Assembly: GCA_001898465.1 (NCBI GenBank)
Contig: MKTX01000001.1
Span: forward strand, 248,001-312,000
DNA: 64,000 nt
Origin: Sphingobacteriales bacterium 39-19
GTDB taxonomy: Bacteria > Bacteroidota > Bacteroidia > Chitinophagales > Chitinophagaceae
Reading direction: 5' to 3'
Shown here: piece by piece, positions 33,399 to 42,426 of the stretch
How positions within the stretch are numbered: position 1 is the first letter of the stretch
Layout: the number at the start of each line of letters is the position of its first letter
Notes under the pieces: model-generated
Databases searched by the model: none
Told to the model about the DNA's origin: nothing
Seen by the model: only the letters and a program-made list of their open reading frames with translations
Translations under genes and position numbers: made by a program

Positions 33399-34130
33399 TC
33401 AGGTAAATAATAATTTAACTGAAGCCATCAACAAAACAATAGCCAAAACTTTCTTTAAAAAAGCACCCTCAAACTTCTTAGCACCCAGGTAAGAACCGGC
33501 AAGCCCACCAATAAAAGCCACTACAATCATCCACAGCATTTCCGGTCTGATTTCAAAACTTTTGGTAAAGAGGCCAGCAAGGCCTGCCAATGAATTTACC
33601 AAAATAAATAATGCGGAAACGGCGGCAGTCTGTTTCATATTTGCCCAGTGCAACAACAATATTACAGGGCTCAAAATAATGCCACCACCAATTCCTATCA
33701 TACCCGAAAGCAACCCGATTAATCCTCCAATTATCAGCGAAGGCAACAGGCCTTGCTCTTTTATATTTTTATCCTCATTAAATTGTAAGCCTCCCAACCG
33801 CACCACAGGAAAAAGCAGCAGCACGCCTAATATCATTTTATACAATTTTGCATCTACCACAATTAAGCCACCGATGAAAGCTGCGGGTATGGATGCAATG
33901 GCAAACGGCCAGAAGATTTTCCACTTGAAGTGCCCGCTTCGGTAATATTGGATAAAGGCTATAAGTGAAACAAAAATATTCAGCAGCAAAGCGGTTGGCC
34001 GCATGGTTTCAGGGGCAAAGGAAAAAAATGCCATCAACGCCAGGTAACCGCTGGCGCCGCCATGCCCTACAGAAGAATAGAGAAAGGCGACCAAAAACAG
34101 CAATAGGAAAAAAATAAGTTCTGTTTGCAT
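33399..34130 (-). CDS. TauE/SafE family membrane permease
   Basis: The 243-residue protein has about eight membrane segments and the family glycine-rich repeats (SSVGHGGASGYLALMAFF and GMIGIGGGIILSPVILLL). Members export sulfite, sulfoacetate or related anions, and many are uncharacterised. It is inserted directly between mobA and moeA with no spacing to mobA, so it is part of the Moco operon. Transport of a sulfur oxyanion, or possibly an oxyanion such as molybdate, is inference. Confidence 0.88.
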   Translation of the reverse strand: MQTELIFFLLLFLVAFLYSSVGHGGASGYLALMAFFSFAPETMRPTALLLNIFVSLIAFIQYYRSGHFKWKIFWPFAIASIPAAFIGGLIVVDAKLYKMILGVLLLFPVVRLGGLQFNEDKNIKEQGLLPSLIIGGLIGLLSGMIGIGGGIILSPVILLLHWANMKQTAAVSALFILVNSLAGLAGLFTKSFEIRPEMLWMIVVAFIGGLAGSYLGAKKFEGAFLKKVLAIVLLMASVKLLFT

Positions 34131-34170
34131 TCTATTAAATAGTTAACTATTTTATTTATCTCGTCATACT

Positions 34171-35346
34171 TCAGGTAATCATAAGAACATTCACCATATC
34201 TCCTTTATCAAAATGTTCTTTTTCTTCTTCCAGCTCAATAATACAATCTGCCATGGCAAAAGAATTCATCAGATAACTTGCCTGGTTTTCTAAAATTGAA
34301 ACTCCATTGGATATTGTTTTTCCTTTAAGGAAAAAAGCAAGGCCCGGTTTCTTTGTAAAATTATTTGCTAATGGCAGCATTATTTTTTTAAAATATTCTT
34401 TTTTAGTAAAGCTGTTAATGGCATCTGCCACATATTCATAAAAACAAGTAAGCACCGATGCGGGATTTCCGGGAAGGCCAAAGACAAGTGTTCGTTGATG
34501 TTTGCCAAAATAAAAAGGTTTACCGGGCTTCTGTTTTATCTTATGAAATATTGTTTTCACAGCACATTTTTCCAGTGACGAAATAACAAAATCGTAATCA
34601 CCTACCGAAACGCCGCCTGTTAAGATGATGATATCTGACTTCAATTGATTGTTGATTGCCTTCATTATTTTTTCTTCATCATCATCTACCATTTCCACGG
34701 AAACAGGAACAATATTCATTTGCGCTAATACTGCGGAAAGCCCGAACGAATTGGACTCATAAATTTTTCCTTTACTCATCGCCCCTCCCGGCTTTATTAA
34801 TTCTTTTCCCGTAACTATAATACTTACAATAGGATTAGAATAAACATTTACTTTATCAATACCGAGTCCTGCCAGAAAAGAAATGGAAGCCGGTGAAAGT
34901 AAATGCCCTTCGGACAAAGCAATATCTCCTTTTTTAGTTTGTGAACCTTGCAGCCGTACATTGCTTCCTTTGTATAATTTATCATCTTTTAAAATAATGC
35001 GGGTATCCCTTTTTATTACATTTTCCTGGATAACAATTGTATCAGCACCCGGCGGTAAAGCCGCCCCTGTAAAAATTCGAATGGCTTCATTAGGCTTTAT
35101 ATTTTGCGGCAAATAATTTCCAGCCTGTACTTCTCCATTTAAAAAAAGATCAGATTTTCCATCCCATTCATCAAATGAAAATGCGTAACCATCCATCGCT
35201 GCTTGATCAAATGGTGGAGTATCAATTGGTGAAAAAATTGGTTCGGATAATACAAACCCATTCGCTATACGTAAGGGTACCCTTTCAACTTTTGGTTGTA
35301 ATACATTTTCAAGAATTAATTTTCTTGCAGCCGTAACCGTTATCAT
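34171..35346 (-). CDS. moeA: Molybdopterin molybdenumtransferase MoeA
   Basis: MoeA inserts molybdate into adenylated molybdopterin. The 391-residue chain shows DTPPFDQAAMDGYAF, IRIFTGAALPPGADTIVIQE, VSIIVTGKEL, ESNSFGLSAVL, ILTGGVSVGDYDFV, KIKQKPGKPFYFG and VFGLPGNPASVL, all in family order. It overlaps the next upstream gene by 4 bp (ATGA type). Confidence 0.95.
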   Translation of the reverse strand: MITVTAARKLILENVLQPKVERVPLRIANGFVLSEPIFSPIDTPPFDQAAMDGYAFSFDEWDGKSDLFLNGEVQAGNYLPQNIKPNEAIRIFTGAALPPGADTIVIQENVIKRDTRIILKDDKLYKGSNVRLQGSQTKKGDIALSEGHLLSPASISFLAGLGIDKVNVYSNPIVSIIVTGKELIKPGGAMSKGKIYESNSFGLSAVLAQMNIVPVSVEMVDDDEEKIMKAINNQLKSDIIILTGGVSVGDYDFVISSLEKCAVKTIFHKIKQKPGKPFYFGKHQRTLVFGLPGNPASVLTCFYEYVADAINSFTKKEYFKKIMLPLANNFTKKPGLAFFLKGKTISNGVSILENQASYLMNSFAMADCIIELEEEKEHFDKGDMVNVLMIT

Positions 35347-36812
35347 CTTTGAAAATTTTTAATTTTTTTAATCCCGGCTATTCTTTTCAGCATATTCCTG
35401 AAAATAAAATAATGAAAAGGCAGCATCGCATACCAATAATTTCTTCCCATAATTCCTTTGGGGCGAAAAGTGGCAGTTTGTTTTAAAATGCAGCGGCTTT
35501 CATTTTGAATGATTGCAAACTCAAGCCAGGCTTCGCCGGGCAACTTCATTTCGGCATATAAAAGCAAGCGATAATTTTTACGATCTGCCAGTATCACTCT
35601 CCAGAAATCAATGGTATCACCGGCTTCAATATCTATTTTGCTTCTTCTGCCACGGCTTAATCCTACGCCTCCTGCCAATTTATCTAATACACCACGAATT
35701 CTCCATAATTTATCTGCGTAATACCAACCCTGTTCGCCCCCAATTCCAAAGAAACGATCAGCCACTTCATCAATTGTATCCTTGTCAATTTCTGTCCATT
35801 TACGGTCTAAAAAACATCCGTTCACCGGCACTTCTATATGTTCATTTACGTCTAAACGATTAAGGCTGCTGGATGCGGAATCGGTCCAGCTTGAAACCAC
35901 CATATTTTGTGCTATCCGTTCAAAAGCCATTTCTATCGCTTCTTCATAAGGAATTAATTGTTGTGGTATAGTTTCCCGAATTGAAAACTCTTTACAAATG
36001 ACATCATTTTTCATACTATGCACCAATTGCCGTGCAATGGTAATATTTGCCGAAGTGGTAAGATAAAGCCAATAGGCTGATAAACCCGGAAAAGGCACAG
36101 GCAATGAAAGGATATACCGTTTGTATCCCCTTACCGCAGCGAATTTCAATAGCATTTGCTTGTAGGTTAATACATCGGGGCCACCAATTTCAAAGACTTT
36201 GAAAAAGGTTTGATCATTCAGCAGGCAAAGGTGCAAATAGTTGATTACATTTCGTATGGCTATGGGCTGACACTTAGAATTTAACCAGCGGGGTACAATC
36301 ATTACAGGTAACTTTTCAGTGAGGTCACGAATAATTTCGAAAGAGATACTTCCGGAACCTACGATGATCCCCGCTTCAAAAATAGTATACGGGATACCGG
36401 ATTGCATGATTACATCTTTTACTACTTTGCGTGCATATAAATGTTTTGAAAGATTTTGTTGGTTGCTGATACCGCCGAGGTATATAATTTGTTTCACCCT
36501 GGTTAAGCTGGCCACCAGTACAAAACAACCAATTGACCGTAATTCATATTCTTTTAAAGTAGTGGTTGTATCGCCCAAAGAATGGATTAAGTAGTAGGCA
36601 GTATCAAATTCTTTATTTTTAAAATGCTGGATCGCATTCTCCGGGTACAGAAAATCAAACTCAATGATCTGTACTTTTTCTAAAATACTTTTAGTGGGCT
36701 TAAATCGGTTGATATCTCTTACTACACAAGTTACCTCATGCCCTGCCTCTACAAGAACCGGCAAGATTCTCATACCAATATATCCATTGGCACCGGTTAG
36801 CAAAATACGCAT
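35343..36812 (-). CDS. SDR-type NAD(P)-binding protein with DUF2867 domain
   Basis: The 489-residue protein has an N-terminal Rossmann domain (LLTGANGYIGMRILPVLVEA) of the atypical short-chain dehydrogenase type, with SLGDTTTTLKEYELRS and YLGGISNQQNLSKHLYARK. The C-terminal 160 residues are DUF2867 (DRFFGIGGEQGWYYADKLWR, GDTIDFWRVILADRKNYRLL). Substrate unknown. It lies between moaA and moeA with tight spacing, an unusual place for this family; a link to cofactor synthesis is not established. Confidence 0.85.
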   Translation of the reverse strand: MRILLTGANGYIGMRILPVLVEAGHEVTCVVRDINRFKPTKSILEKVQIIEFDFLYPENAIQHFKNKEFDTAYYLIHSLGDTTTTLKEYELRSIGCFVLVASLTRVKQIIYLGGISNQQNLSKHLYARKVVKDVIMQSGIPYTIFEAGIIVGSGSISFEIIRDLTEKLPVMIVPRWLNSKCQPIAIRNVINYLHLCLLNDQTFFKVFEIGGPDVLTYKQMLLKFAAVRGYKRYILSLPVPFPGLSAYWLYLTTSANITIARQLVHSMKNDVICKEFSIRETIPQQLIPYEEAIEMAFERIAQNMVVSSWTDSASSSLNRLDVNEHIEVPVNGCFLDRKWTEIDKDTIDEVADRFFGIGGEQGWYYADKLWRIRGVLDKLAGGVGLSRGRRSKIDIEAGDTIDFWRVILADRKNYRLLLYAEMKLPGEAWLEFAIIQNESRCILKQTATFRPKGIMGRNYWYAMLPFHYFIFRNMLKRIAGIKKIKNFQR

Positions 36813-36823
36813 TGTAATTTTTT

Positions 36824-37807
36824 TTATCCTCCAATATTAATCATTCTCCGGTTACTTATTGATGAAGCGTCAAAGTTTTCATCATAAGGGGTAAACTGCC
36901 CGCCGAGCGCTTTTTCTTTGTCCCACACACATTGTTGAATAAGGGGTGCAATATCCACTCCGCTTCTAAGCGCACCCAAAATATCTACTTCAGTTTTTGA
37001 GAAAAGGCAATTCTTCATTTTACCGTCGGTGGTCAGCCGCATCCGGTTACAGCCACTGCAAAAAGGCTGGCTCATGGTACTGATAACAGCGAAAGTACCC
37101 TCATAACCCGGTACCAAATATTTTTTATCGGTATCATGCTTTGCATCCTGCAGTTTCAGGAATTTATATTGGGTAGCAATTACGGCCAGCATTTCCTGGT
37201 AAGAAAAAACTTTTTCCCGGCTCCAATCGTTTCCGGCAAAGGGCATAAACTCTATAAAGCGTATATGCACCGGCAGGTGTTTGGTCCAGGCAATAAAATC
37301 ATTCAGTTCATCATCATTCACATTTTTCATTACTACCACATTGATCTTTACATGAAATTTATTTTGTAATAAAAGATAAATATTATCCAGTATCCTGTTA
37401 AATTCATCCCGCCTGGTGATAGCGAAAAACTTTTCTCTCGTTAAAGAATCTAAACTCACATTTACGGATTGAATACCTGCATCTTTAAAAACATCTATGT
37501 ATTTATCCACCAGCACTGCATTCGTACTGATTGCTAATTCTACTGGATATTTTGAAATTCGCTGTATGATTTCCCCGGCATCTTTTCTTACCAACGGCTC
37601 GCCGCCGGTAAGCCTGATTTTTTTTACACCTTGCGTTACAAATACCGCAACAATTTGCTCAATCTCACCTGCAGTCATACGGGCAGATCCTTTAAAGTAA
37701 CCTCTTGGCAAATCGACAGGATTACAATAAGCACAACGCAAGTTGCATTTATCTGTAAGCGAGATTCGCAGGTAATTATGTACCCGGTTAAACTGATCCG
37801 TAAGCAT
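36824..37807 (-). CDS. moaA: GTP 3',8-cyclase MoaA
   Basis: Radical-SAM enzyme for the first step of Moco synthesis. The N-terminal SAM cluster motif is CNLRCAYC, and the C-terminal cluster is CSGCNRMRLTTDGKMKNC. The chain ends RRMINIGG; the terminal Gly-Gly is required in known MoaA proteins. KIRLTGGEPLVRKD is the SAM-binding GGE motif. At 327 residues it is of normal size. It is 11 bp from the hemerythrin gene. Confidence 0.96.
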   Translation of the reverse strand: MLTDQFNRVHNYLRISLTDKCNLRCAYCNPVDLPRGYFKGSARMTAGEIEQIVAVFVTQGVKKIRLTGGEPLVRKDAGEIIQRISKYPVELAISTNAVLVDKYIDVFKDAGIQSVNVSLDSLTREKFFAITRRDEFNRILDNIYLLLQNKFHVKINVVVMKNVNDDELNDFIAWTKHLPVHIRFIEFMPFAGNDWSREKVFSYQEMLAVIATQYKFLKLQDAKHDTDKKYLVPGYEGTFAVISTMSQPFCSGCNRMRLTTDGKMKNCLFSKTEVDILGALRSGVDIAPLIQQCVWDKEKALGGQFTPYDENFDASSISNRRMINIGG

Positions 37808-37818
37808 AATTCATTTTT

Positions 37819-38511
37819 TTATGATAAATCCACTGAAAAATATTTTTTCATCTTTACGGTAATCCCATCATAATCGCTTGCCGTTAAATATTTATGTGCC
37901 AATGGAAACACTACATTATCTTCCCTGAAAATGTGCAGCCGAAGCAGTTCAACCAATGCCAGGCCTTGTTCTATGGCAGTATCAACCAATAATGCATGGG
38001 AAATGCGATCTGTAAGCCGTGAAGCGATGCCCATCAGGCTGAAAGTGAGTGTACCGAATTCCATCGTTTTAATATGATCGTGTTCCAGCATATCAATGGC
38101 CGTTTCGGGAACCGGGCCGGTGCCACATTCGCCATTGTCAATCATGCGGTCGTGGATGTATGGAAATAAAACCCTTTCTTCTTTGAGATGGTGTAAAACA
38201 ATTTTATTGTCAAGAAATTCAAAGAATGTACCCAGTTTGGTATTCCGCTCTTTATTGATACCTTCTTTTTTGATATCTAATAAGTTTTTTTCAAACTCAT
38301 CCAGTTGTACCAGGGTATTTTTATGCTCGGTCATAAGAAGTTGTATGAATGGATGCAGATCTTCAAAAGGCACTGGTTCTGTGGCAGGCGGCTGGTAAGC
38401 TTCGGGGGGTGCCATGGGCGAATACACTGGATCGGGTCCTGAATCTTTATCTACAAATCTTTTTATGTAATCTCCTTTTTTATGATCTTCTTTTTGGAAA
38501 ATATTATTCAT
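37819..38511 (-). CDS. Hemerythrin-domain protein
   Basis: The 230-residue soluble protein has a diiron hemerythrin-like four-helix bundle: HPFIQLLMTEHKNTL, KIVLHHLKEERVLFPYIHDR, AIDMLEHDHIKTMEFG and LVELLRLHIFREDNVVFPLAH, with His/Glu ligands at the expected helix positions. The N-terminal 50 residues are Pro-rich. Such proteins bind O2 or NO, or repair iron-sulfur clusters (YtfE-like). Encoded between moaA and the TDT carrier in the nar operon, NO protection is a reasonable inference. Confidence 0.87.
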   Translation of the reverse strand: MNNIFQKEDHKKGDYIKRFVDKDSGPDPVYSPMAPPEAYQPPATEPVPFEDLHPFIQLLMTEHKNTLVQLDEFEKNLLDIKKEGINKERNTKLGTFFEFLDNKIVLHHLKEERVLFPYIHDRMIDNGECGTGPVPETAIDMLEHDHIKTMEFGTLTFSLMGIASRLTDRISHALLVDTAIEQGLALVELLRLHIFREDNVVFPLAHKYLTASDYDGITVKMKKYFSVDLS

Positions 38512-38591
38512 TTTTTTTGTTTTATGGTGTATATATTTTATAATTAATTGATGCAGCTTGCCAGTGCATTGAATTCAAATGGCTGCATTTT

Positions 38592-39683
38592 TCATTCTCG
38601 GTTTATCTTTTTACATTCATTCAATAAAAACTTTAATAAGCCTGTAAAGGTGATAACCCAGGCACATAAAGCAATGTATATAAATGTTTGGTAGAGATAA
38701 TGCAGAAAAGGAATATGCAATGCCTTCGCCATACGAAAAGTGCATACGGCATACATGCCCTGTGGAAATACGGCGCCCCAATACAATGGATCATATTTAA
38801 GCGGGTACTTTTTATAAACATGCCGCCATATGGCCAGTATAATCAGCATGGGAATCCACCAGGTGCCGGTAGCCCAGTAGAAAACTGTAAATCCTTTAAG
38901 AAATGGCAGCATAGATTCTAACAAGGGGGCATCAGGGGCATTAATAATAAGCACCGATCCTCCCAATGCCGAAATGGCCATGGCACCCATGTTAATCCAG
39001 TAAGGTGGCGCCAGGTCATCGGGTGAAAATTTAAAAAATGTATAGCGGTAAAAAATTAAAGAAATCATCCAGATATAAAACATGCCGCCCCACAACCACA
39101 TGGAAAGTGCAAAGAAATTAATTTCAATGCGGTAGGGTTGTTTTATATGCGATGCAATTAATGCACTTAAAATAGAAACCGATTGCGTAGCTACAATGGC
39201 CGTAAGCCAGCCCCCGGTAATGCCTTTATCTAAAGTGGGTTTATCCTGTTGTGTAGTAAGTGTTGTAAAAATGGTATATGTTAAAAACAACCATAACAAA
39301 ATTCCGAAGACCAGGAGCGCTACGGCAATGTATAAATTTTCATACATTAAAATATACTGGATGCCCAGTACGCAGGTACCGGCCACCGTAGTAAAAAAAC
39401 CGGTTCCTGATAAATGATTGGTAAGATCTTTTTTTACAGATGTAAAATACCAAAGCAGCCTGAGAATTGTAAGTATCCACAGAATGATATAAAAAATATT
39501 ATTGAGAAAAAATAAAGTCTCAGCGATCCATTTCATTTCCATAAGAAATGTACCAATAGAAATAATGCCTGTAGCCATTACCAAAGCAAAATAGGATGGA
39601 GAAAGGTTTTTAACCCCTTCTCTTACATATTCAGCAGCCGTTGCAAAGTAAGACAACCCGGTATCGTTTTGTGTTTTCCGCAT
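38592..39683 (-). CDS. TDT/SLAC1 family membrane transporter
   Basis: The 363-residue protein has about ten membrane helices and the tellurite-resistance/dicarboxylate transporter features LSPSYFALVMATGIISIGTF, GGWLTAIVATQSVSIL, LWGGMFYIWM and YWGAVFPQGMYAVCTF. This family includes TehA, malate carriers and the plant anion channel SLAC1, which conducts nitrate. Between narK and hemerythrin, an anion (nitrate or nitrite) role is possible but unproven. Confidence 0.82.
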   Translation of the reverse strand: MRKTQNDTGLSYFATAAEYVREGVKNLSPSYFALVMATGIISIGTFLMEMKWIAETLFFLNNIFYIILWILTILRLLWYFTSVKKDLTNHLSGTGFFTTVAGTCVLGIQYILMYENLYIAVALLVFGILLWLFLTYTIFTTLTTQQDKPTLDKGITGGWLTAIVATQSVSILSALIASHIKQPYRIEINFFALSMWLWGGMFYIWMISLIFYRYTFFKFSPDDLAPPYWINMGAMAISALGGSVLIINAPDAPLLESMLPFLKGFTVFYWATGTWWIPMLIILAIWRHVYKKYPLKYDPLYWGAVFPQGMYAVCTFRMAKALHIPFLHYLYQTFIYIALCAWVITFTGLLKFLLNECKKINRE

Positions 39684-39728
39684 GATAGATTTAAAAACAG
39701 GGTAACCCCTTTATCATCATTTACATTT

Positions 39729-41219
39729 TTAAGTTACCTGTTTGGTAGCTTTAATAGCCAGGCGTTGCAACACGATGCATACAGCAGCCAGGGCAGCCAG
39801 GAACATCCAGCAAGACGTCCACACCCCACTGGCTTTTAGCAAATAGCCAAAAAGTATTGGGCCAAAAAAACCACCCAGCCCGCCTAATACCCCTACAATT
39901 CCGCCAACAGTACCAATATTGGCAGGATAATAATCTGAAATATGTTTATAAACAGCAGCCCCGCCCAGCCCCATCATAATTCCTATAAGAAATACCAGGG
40001 TGGTGAAAATCCATTTATTTGCCTGGAAATAAATTAAGGTAACTCCTTTTGCAATTAATTGGCCTTTGGTTACCGTATCGCCTTGTTTAATATTTGCTTC
40101 CTGGTGAAAAGTAGTAGTAGGCAGAAACAGGAATCCTTCATGATCATGATGAATTCCAAAGCGAATGGAAACCTCTGAAGAATCGCCCGATTTATTTTGC
40201 AGTTGGTAACTATCCTCGCCAATAATTATTTTATCGTTTGAAACCAATTTGGCTACACCGGGTTTATTTGCCATAATACCCTGGCCGGGCGCTTGTATTT
40301 CCATACGGGGAATAAAAAGAAAAACCATGCTTACAATACATACCCCAAAAACCCAGATCAAAACCATACGGGCTCCCACTTTATCAGTAAGCCATCCACC
40401 CAGGGCCCTTACCAATCCTGCCGGCAGGCTAAAGGCAGTAACCATAAAACCGGCCATCACAATACTCATTGCATATACATTTACATAATATGGAATAAGC
40501 CATTGAGATAATGCTACAAAACTTCCAAAAACAAAAAAGTAATAAAGCCCAAAGCGCCATACCCTGATTTCTTTTAATGGCGACAAGCGCTGAGCCATTG
40601 TTTTATTTTCAGCGGGTTTTTTATTAATAGTACCTAAGAGAAATATTATGCCTACCATCACCAGTAAGGCAGCATATAATTTGGGCAGGTTACGCCAGCC
40701 TTCCAGTTCGGCTCCATGCCTGGTAAGTTTATTTAAAATTGTAGGTGCAAATAAAGTAGTTAATGCAGCGCCCATTGTGCCTGCTCCAAAAATACCCAGT
40801 GCGGTGCCCTGTTTTTCTTTAGGATACCAAAGACTGGTATAAGCAACCCCCGCTGCAAATGATGCGCCCGCTAATCCAAAACCCACACTAAGCAACAGAA
40901 AACTGATATAGCTATTTGCCTGCGACAAAAAAAACATTGGGATGGCACAAAAAAATAAGATTAAAGACATTACCCATCTTCCGCCATATTTATCAGTAAG
41001 CATCCCAATGGGTAAGCGAAAGACGGAACCTACTAAAACCGGTACACCCAATAACCACCCTATTTGTATGGGGCTCCATTTAAACACATCATTATTTACA
41101 AGAAAAGTAACTAAAACACCATTGATCATCCATGCAGCAAAGCATACCATAAAGGCGAGCGTACTTAAAAACAAAATCCGATGAGAAGTACCGGTATTTA
41201 TCGTTTTTGTTTTTTCCAT
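39729..41219 (-). CDS. narK: NarK-type nitrate/nitrite MFS transporter with a periplasmic-loop insertion
   Basis: The 496-residue MFS carrier has both nitrate signatures (GFGLAGASFAAGVAYTSLWY and GTVGGIVGVLGGLGGFFGP) and substrate Arg residues R68 (VFRLPIGMLTDKYGG) and R271 (RALGGWLTDKVGAR). It exchanges nitrate and nitrite across the inner membrane. Compared with NarK of about 460 residues it carries an extra segment at about 306-396 between late helices. This is predicted beta-rich and includes HQEANIKQGDTVTKGQLIA, reminiscent of a lipoyl/barrel-sandwich turn. It sits 6 bp downstream of a small membrane protein gene within the nar operon. Confidence 0.92.
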   Translation of the reverse strand: MEKTKTINTGTSHRILFLSTLAFMVCFAAWMINGVLVTFLVNNDVFKWSPIQIGWLLGVPVLVGSVFRLPIGMLTDKYGGRWVMSLILFFCAIPMFFLSQANSYISFLLLSVGFGLAGASFAAGVAYTSLWYPKEKQGTALGIFGAGTMGAALTTLFAPTILNKLTRHGAELEGWRNLPKLYAALLVMVGIIFLLGTINKKPAENKTMAQRLSPLKEIRVWRFGLYYFFVFGSFVALSQWLIPYYVNVYAMSIVMAGFMVTAFSLPAGLVRALGGWLTDKVGARMVLIWVFGVCIVSMVFLFIPRMEIQAPGQGIMANKPGVAKLVSNDKIIIGEDSYQLQNKSGDSSEVSIRFGIHHDHEGFLFLPTTTFHQEANIKQGDTVTKGQLIAKGVTLIYFQANKWIFTTLVFLIGIMMGLGGAAVYKHISDYYPANIGTVGGIVGVLGGLGGFFGPILFGYLLKASGVWTSCWMFLAALAAVCIVLQRLAIKATKQVT

Positions 41220-41225
41220 ATAGGC

Positions 41226-41678
41226 TTATCCCTTTATTTTTTTATTAAAATCCATTCGTCCCTTAGCGGGAAATTTAAGAGAATAGCGAACCATGAAAAC
41301 CCCGCCAGGAACCGGAATGCTGTCAACCGGTACCGGGTGAAAAGTATTGCAGCAGCGGTAGGTTTGGCCATTTACTTCATACTCGAATAATACGCCCTGG
41401 CCCAATGCAAACACATTACAAAACCGTATTGTTTTACCTGGTACATATTTCGAATCTTTTAATAAAGCATCTTCAATGCGGTATTGGTTAAAGATTAAAA
41501 CGATCGCCAGGGACAAAATGATAAAAAAAACAGAATTGATTATTTTCCTTTTGGCCGGCCCTGTTCTTATGATTCTTAAAAAATTGTACACAATACCTAC
41601 AGCAACCAGGCAAAGGAGGATGCCTTTTACAACCTGGCTGGTTAATAATTCGTCATCTGTAACAATATTGAGTAACAC
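41226..41678 (-). CDS. Membrane-anchored protein of unknown function in the nar operon
   Basis: The 150-residue product has two N-terminal membrane helices (about 15-35 and 45-64) and an extracytoplasmic beta-rich domain with GQGVLFEYEVNGQTYRCCN and IPVPGGVFMVRYSLKFP, loosely like DUF3592. Two adjacent cysteines could bind metal or form a disulfide. It lies one base after narI and 6 bp before narK, so it is firmly in the operon. No function can be assigned. Confidence 0.7.
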   Translation of the reverse strand: MLLNIVTDDELLTSQVVKGILLCLVAVGIVYNFLRIIRTGPAKRKIINSVFFIILSLAIVLIFNQYRIEDALLKDSKYVPGKTIRFCNVFALGQGVLFEYEVNGQTYRCCNTFHPVPVDSIPVPGGVFMVRYSLKFPAKGRMDFNKKIKG

Positions 41679-41679
41679 A

Positions 41680-42408
41680 TTAATTGTTTTTGGGGCGATG
41701 CAATGACCATGGTGTACGGGGGCTACGTACTTTTCTGCGACCCCAATACCATCTTACCTGCTGGTAAGGCCGCCAGATATAATCGATGGGGGGTACCAAA
41801 AAATGTATGAGCCTCGAAAAAGGGACGATTCCTATAATGGTAAAAGCGCCAATGATATGTAATTTCACCGTCCAGGGCAGTAAAGAAACAGCAGAGATAT
41901 CGGGTTGTAATTTAAAGATGGAATGTAAATAAGGAACCAGCAAGGTAGAGAACCAGGATGATCCCCATCTAAAATTATAAGCAATCCACAGGCCGGTGAT
42001 GGTTTGCAGGATGAGTAACATATAAATTACAAAATCCATTTTATTGGTTACAAACCTTAAACGGGGTGTGGTATATCTCCTGATTAAAAGATTGATTAAA
42101 CCTACCAGCATACTAATACCAAAAATGAATGCACTTATTTCCAGGATCATGAGGCGAAGTGGCTGGCTGTTCCAGGCCAAGATGCCCCGGGGAATTAAAA
42201 AGGCAACTAAATGGCCGGTGAAGATAAAAAGTACACCCCAATGAAATGGAACGGAACCATAAAACAGCTTTCTTCCTTCCAGGAACTGCGAAGAAAGAGA
42301 AGAGAACTGGAACCCCTTATACGTGTACCGGTAAATAGAACCGATCAGGAAAACGGCAAGTGCAACATAAGGCAATGCAATCAGGAAAAAGTTATTCAGT
42401 ACGTCCAT
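41680..42408 (-). CDS. narI: Respiratory nitrate reductase gamma subunit NarI
   Basis: NarI is the diheme b membrane subunit that oxidises quinol and anchors NarGH. The 242-residue chain has five helices and the four heme His: PFHWGVLFIFTGHLVAF near the second helix and VKLHIIGAF with IHFLVPP in the last helix. It is followed by an Arg/Trp-rich cytoplasmic tail. It lies 18 bp after narJ. Confidence 0.94.
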   Translation of the reverse strand: MDVLNNFFLIALPYVALAVFLIGSIYRYTYKGFQFSSLSSQFLEGRKLFYGSVPFHWGVLFIFTGHLVAFLIPRGILAWNSQPLRLMILEISAFIFGISMLVGLINLLIRRYTTPRLRFVTNKMDFVIYMLLILQTITGLWIAYNFRWGSSWFSTLLVPYLHSIFKLQPDISAVSLLPWTVKLHIIGAFTIIGIVPFSRLIHFLVPPIDYIWRPYQQVRWYWGRRKVRSPRTPWSLHRPKNN

Positions 42409-42426
42409 AATATTTTAATTTTTACA

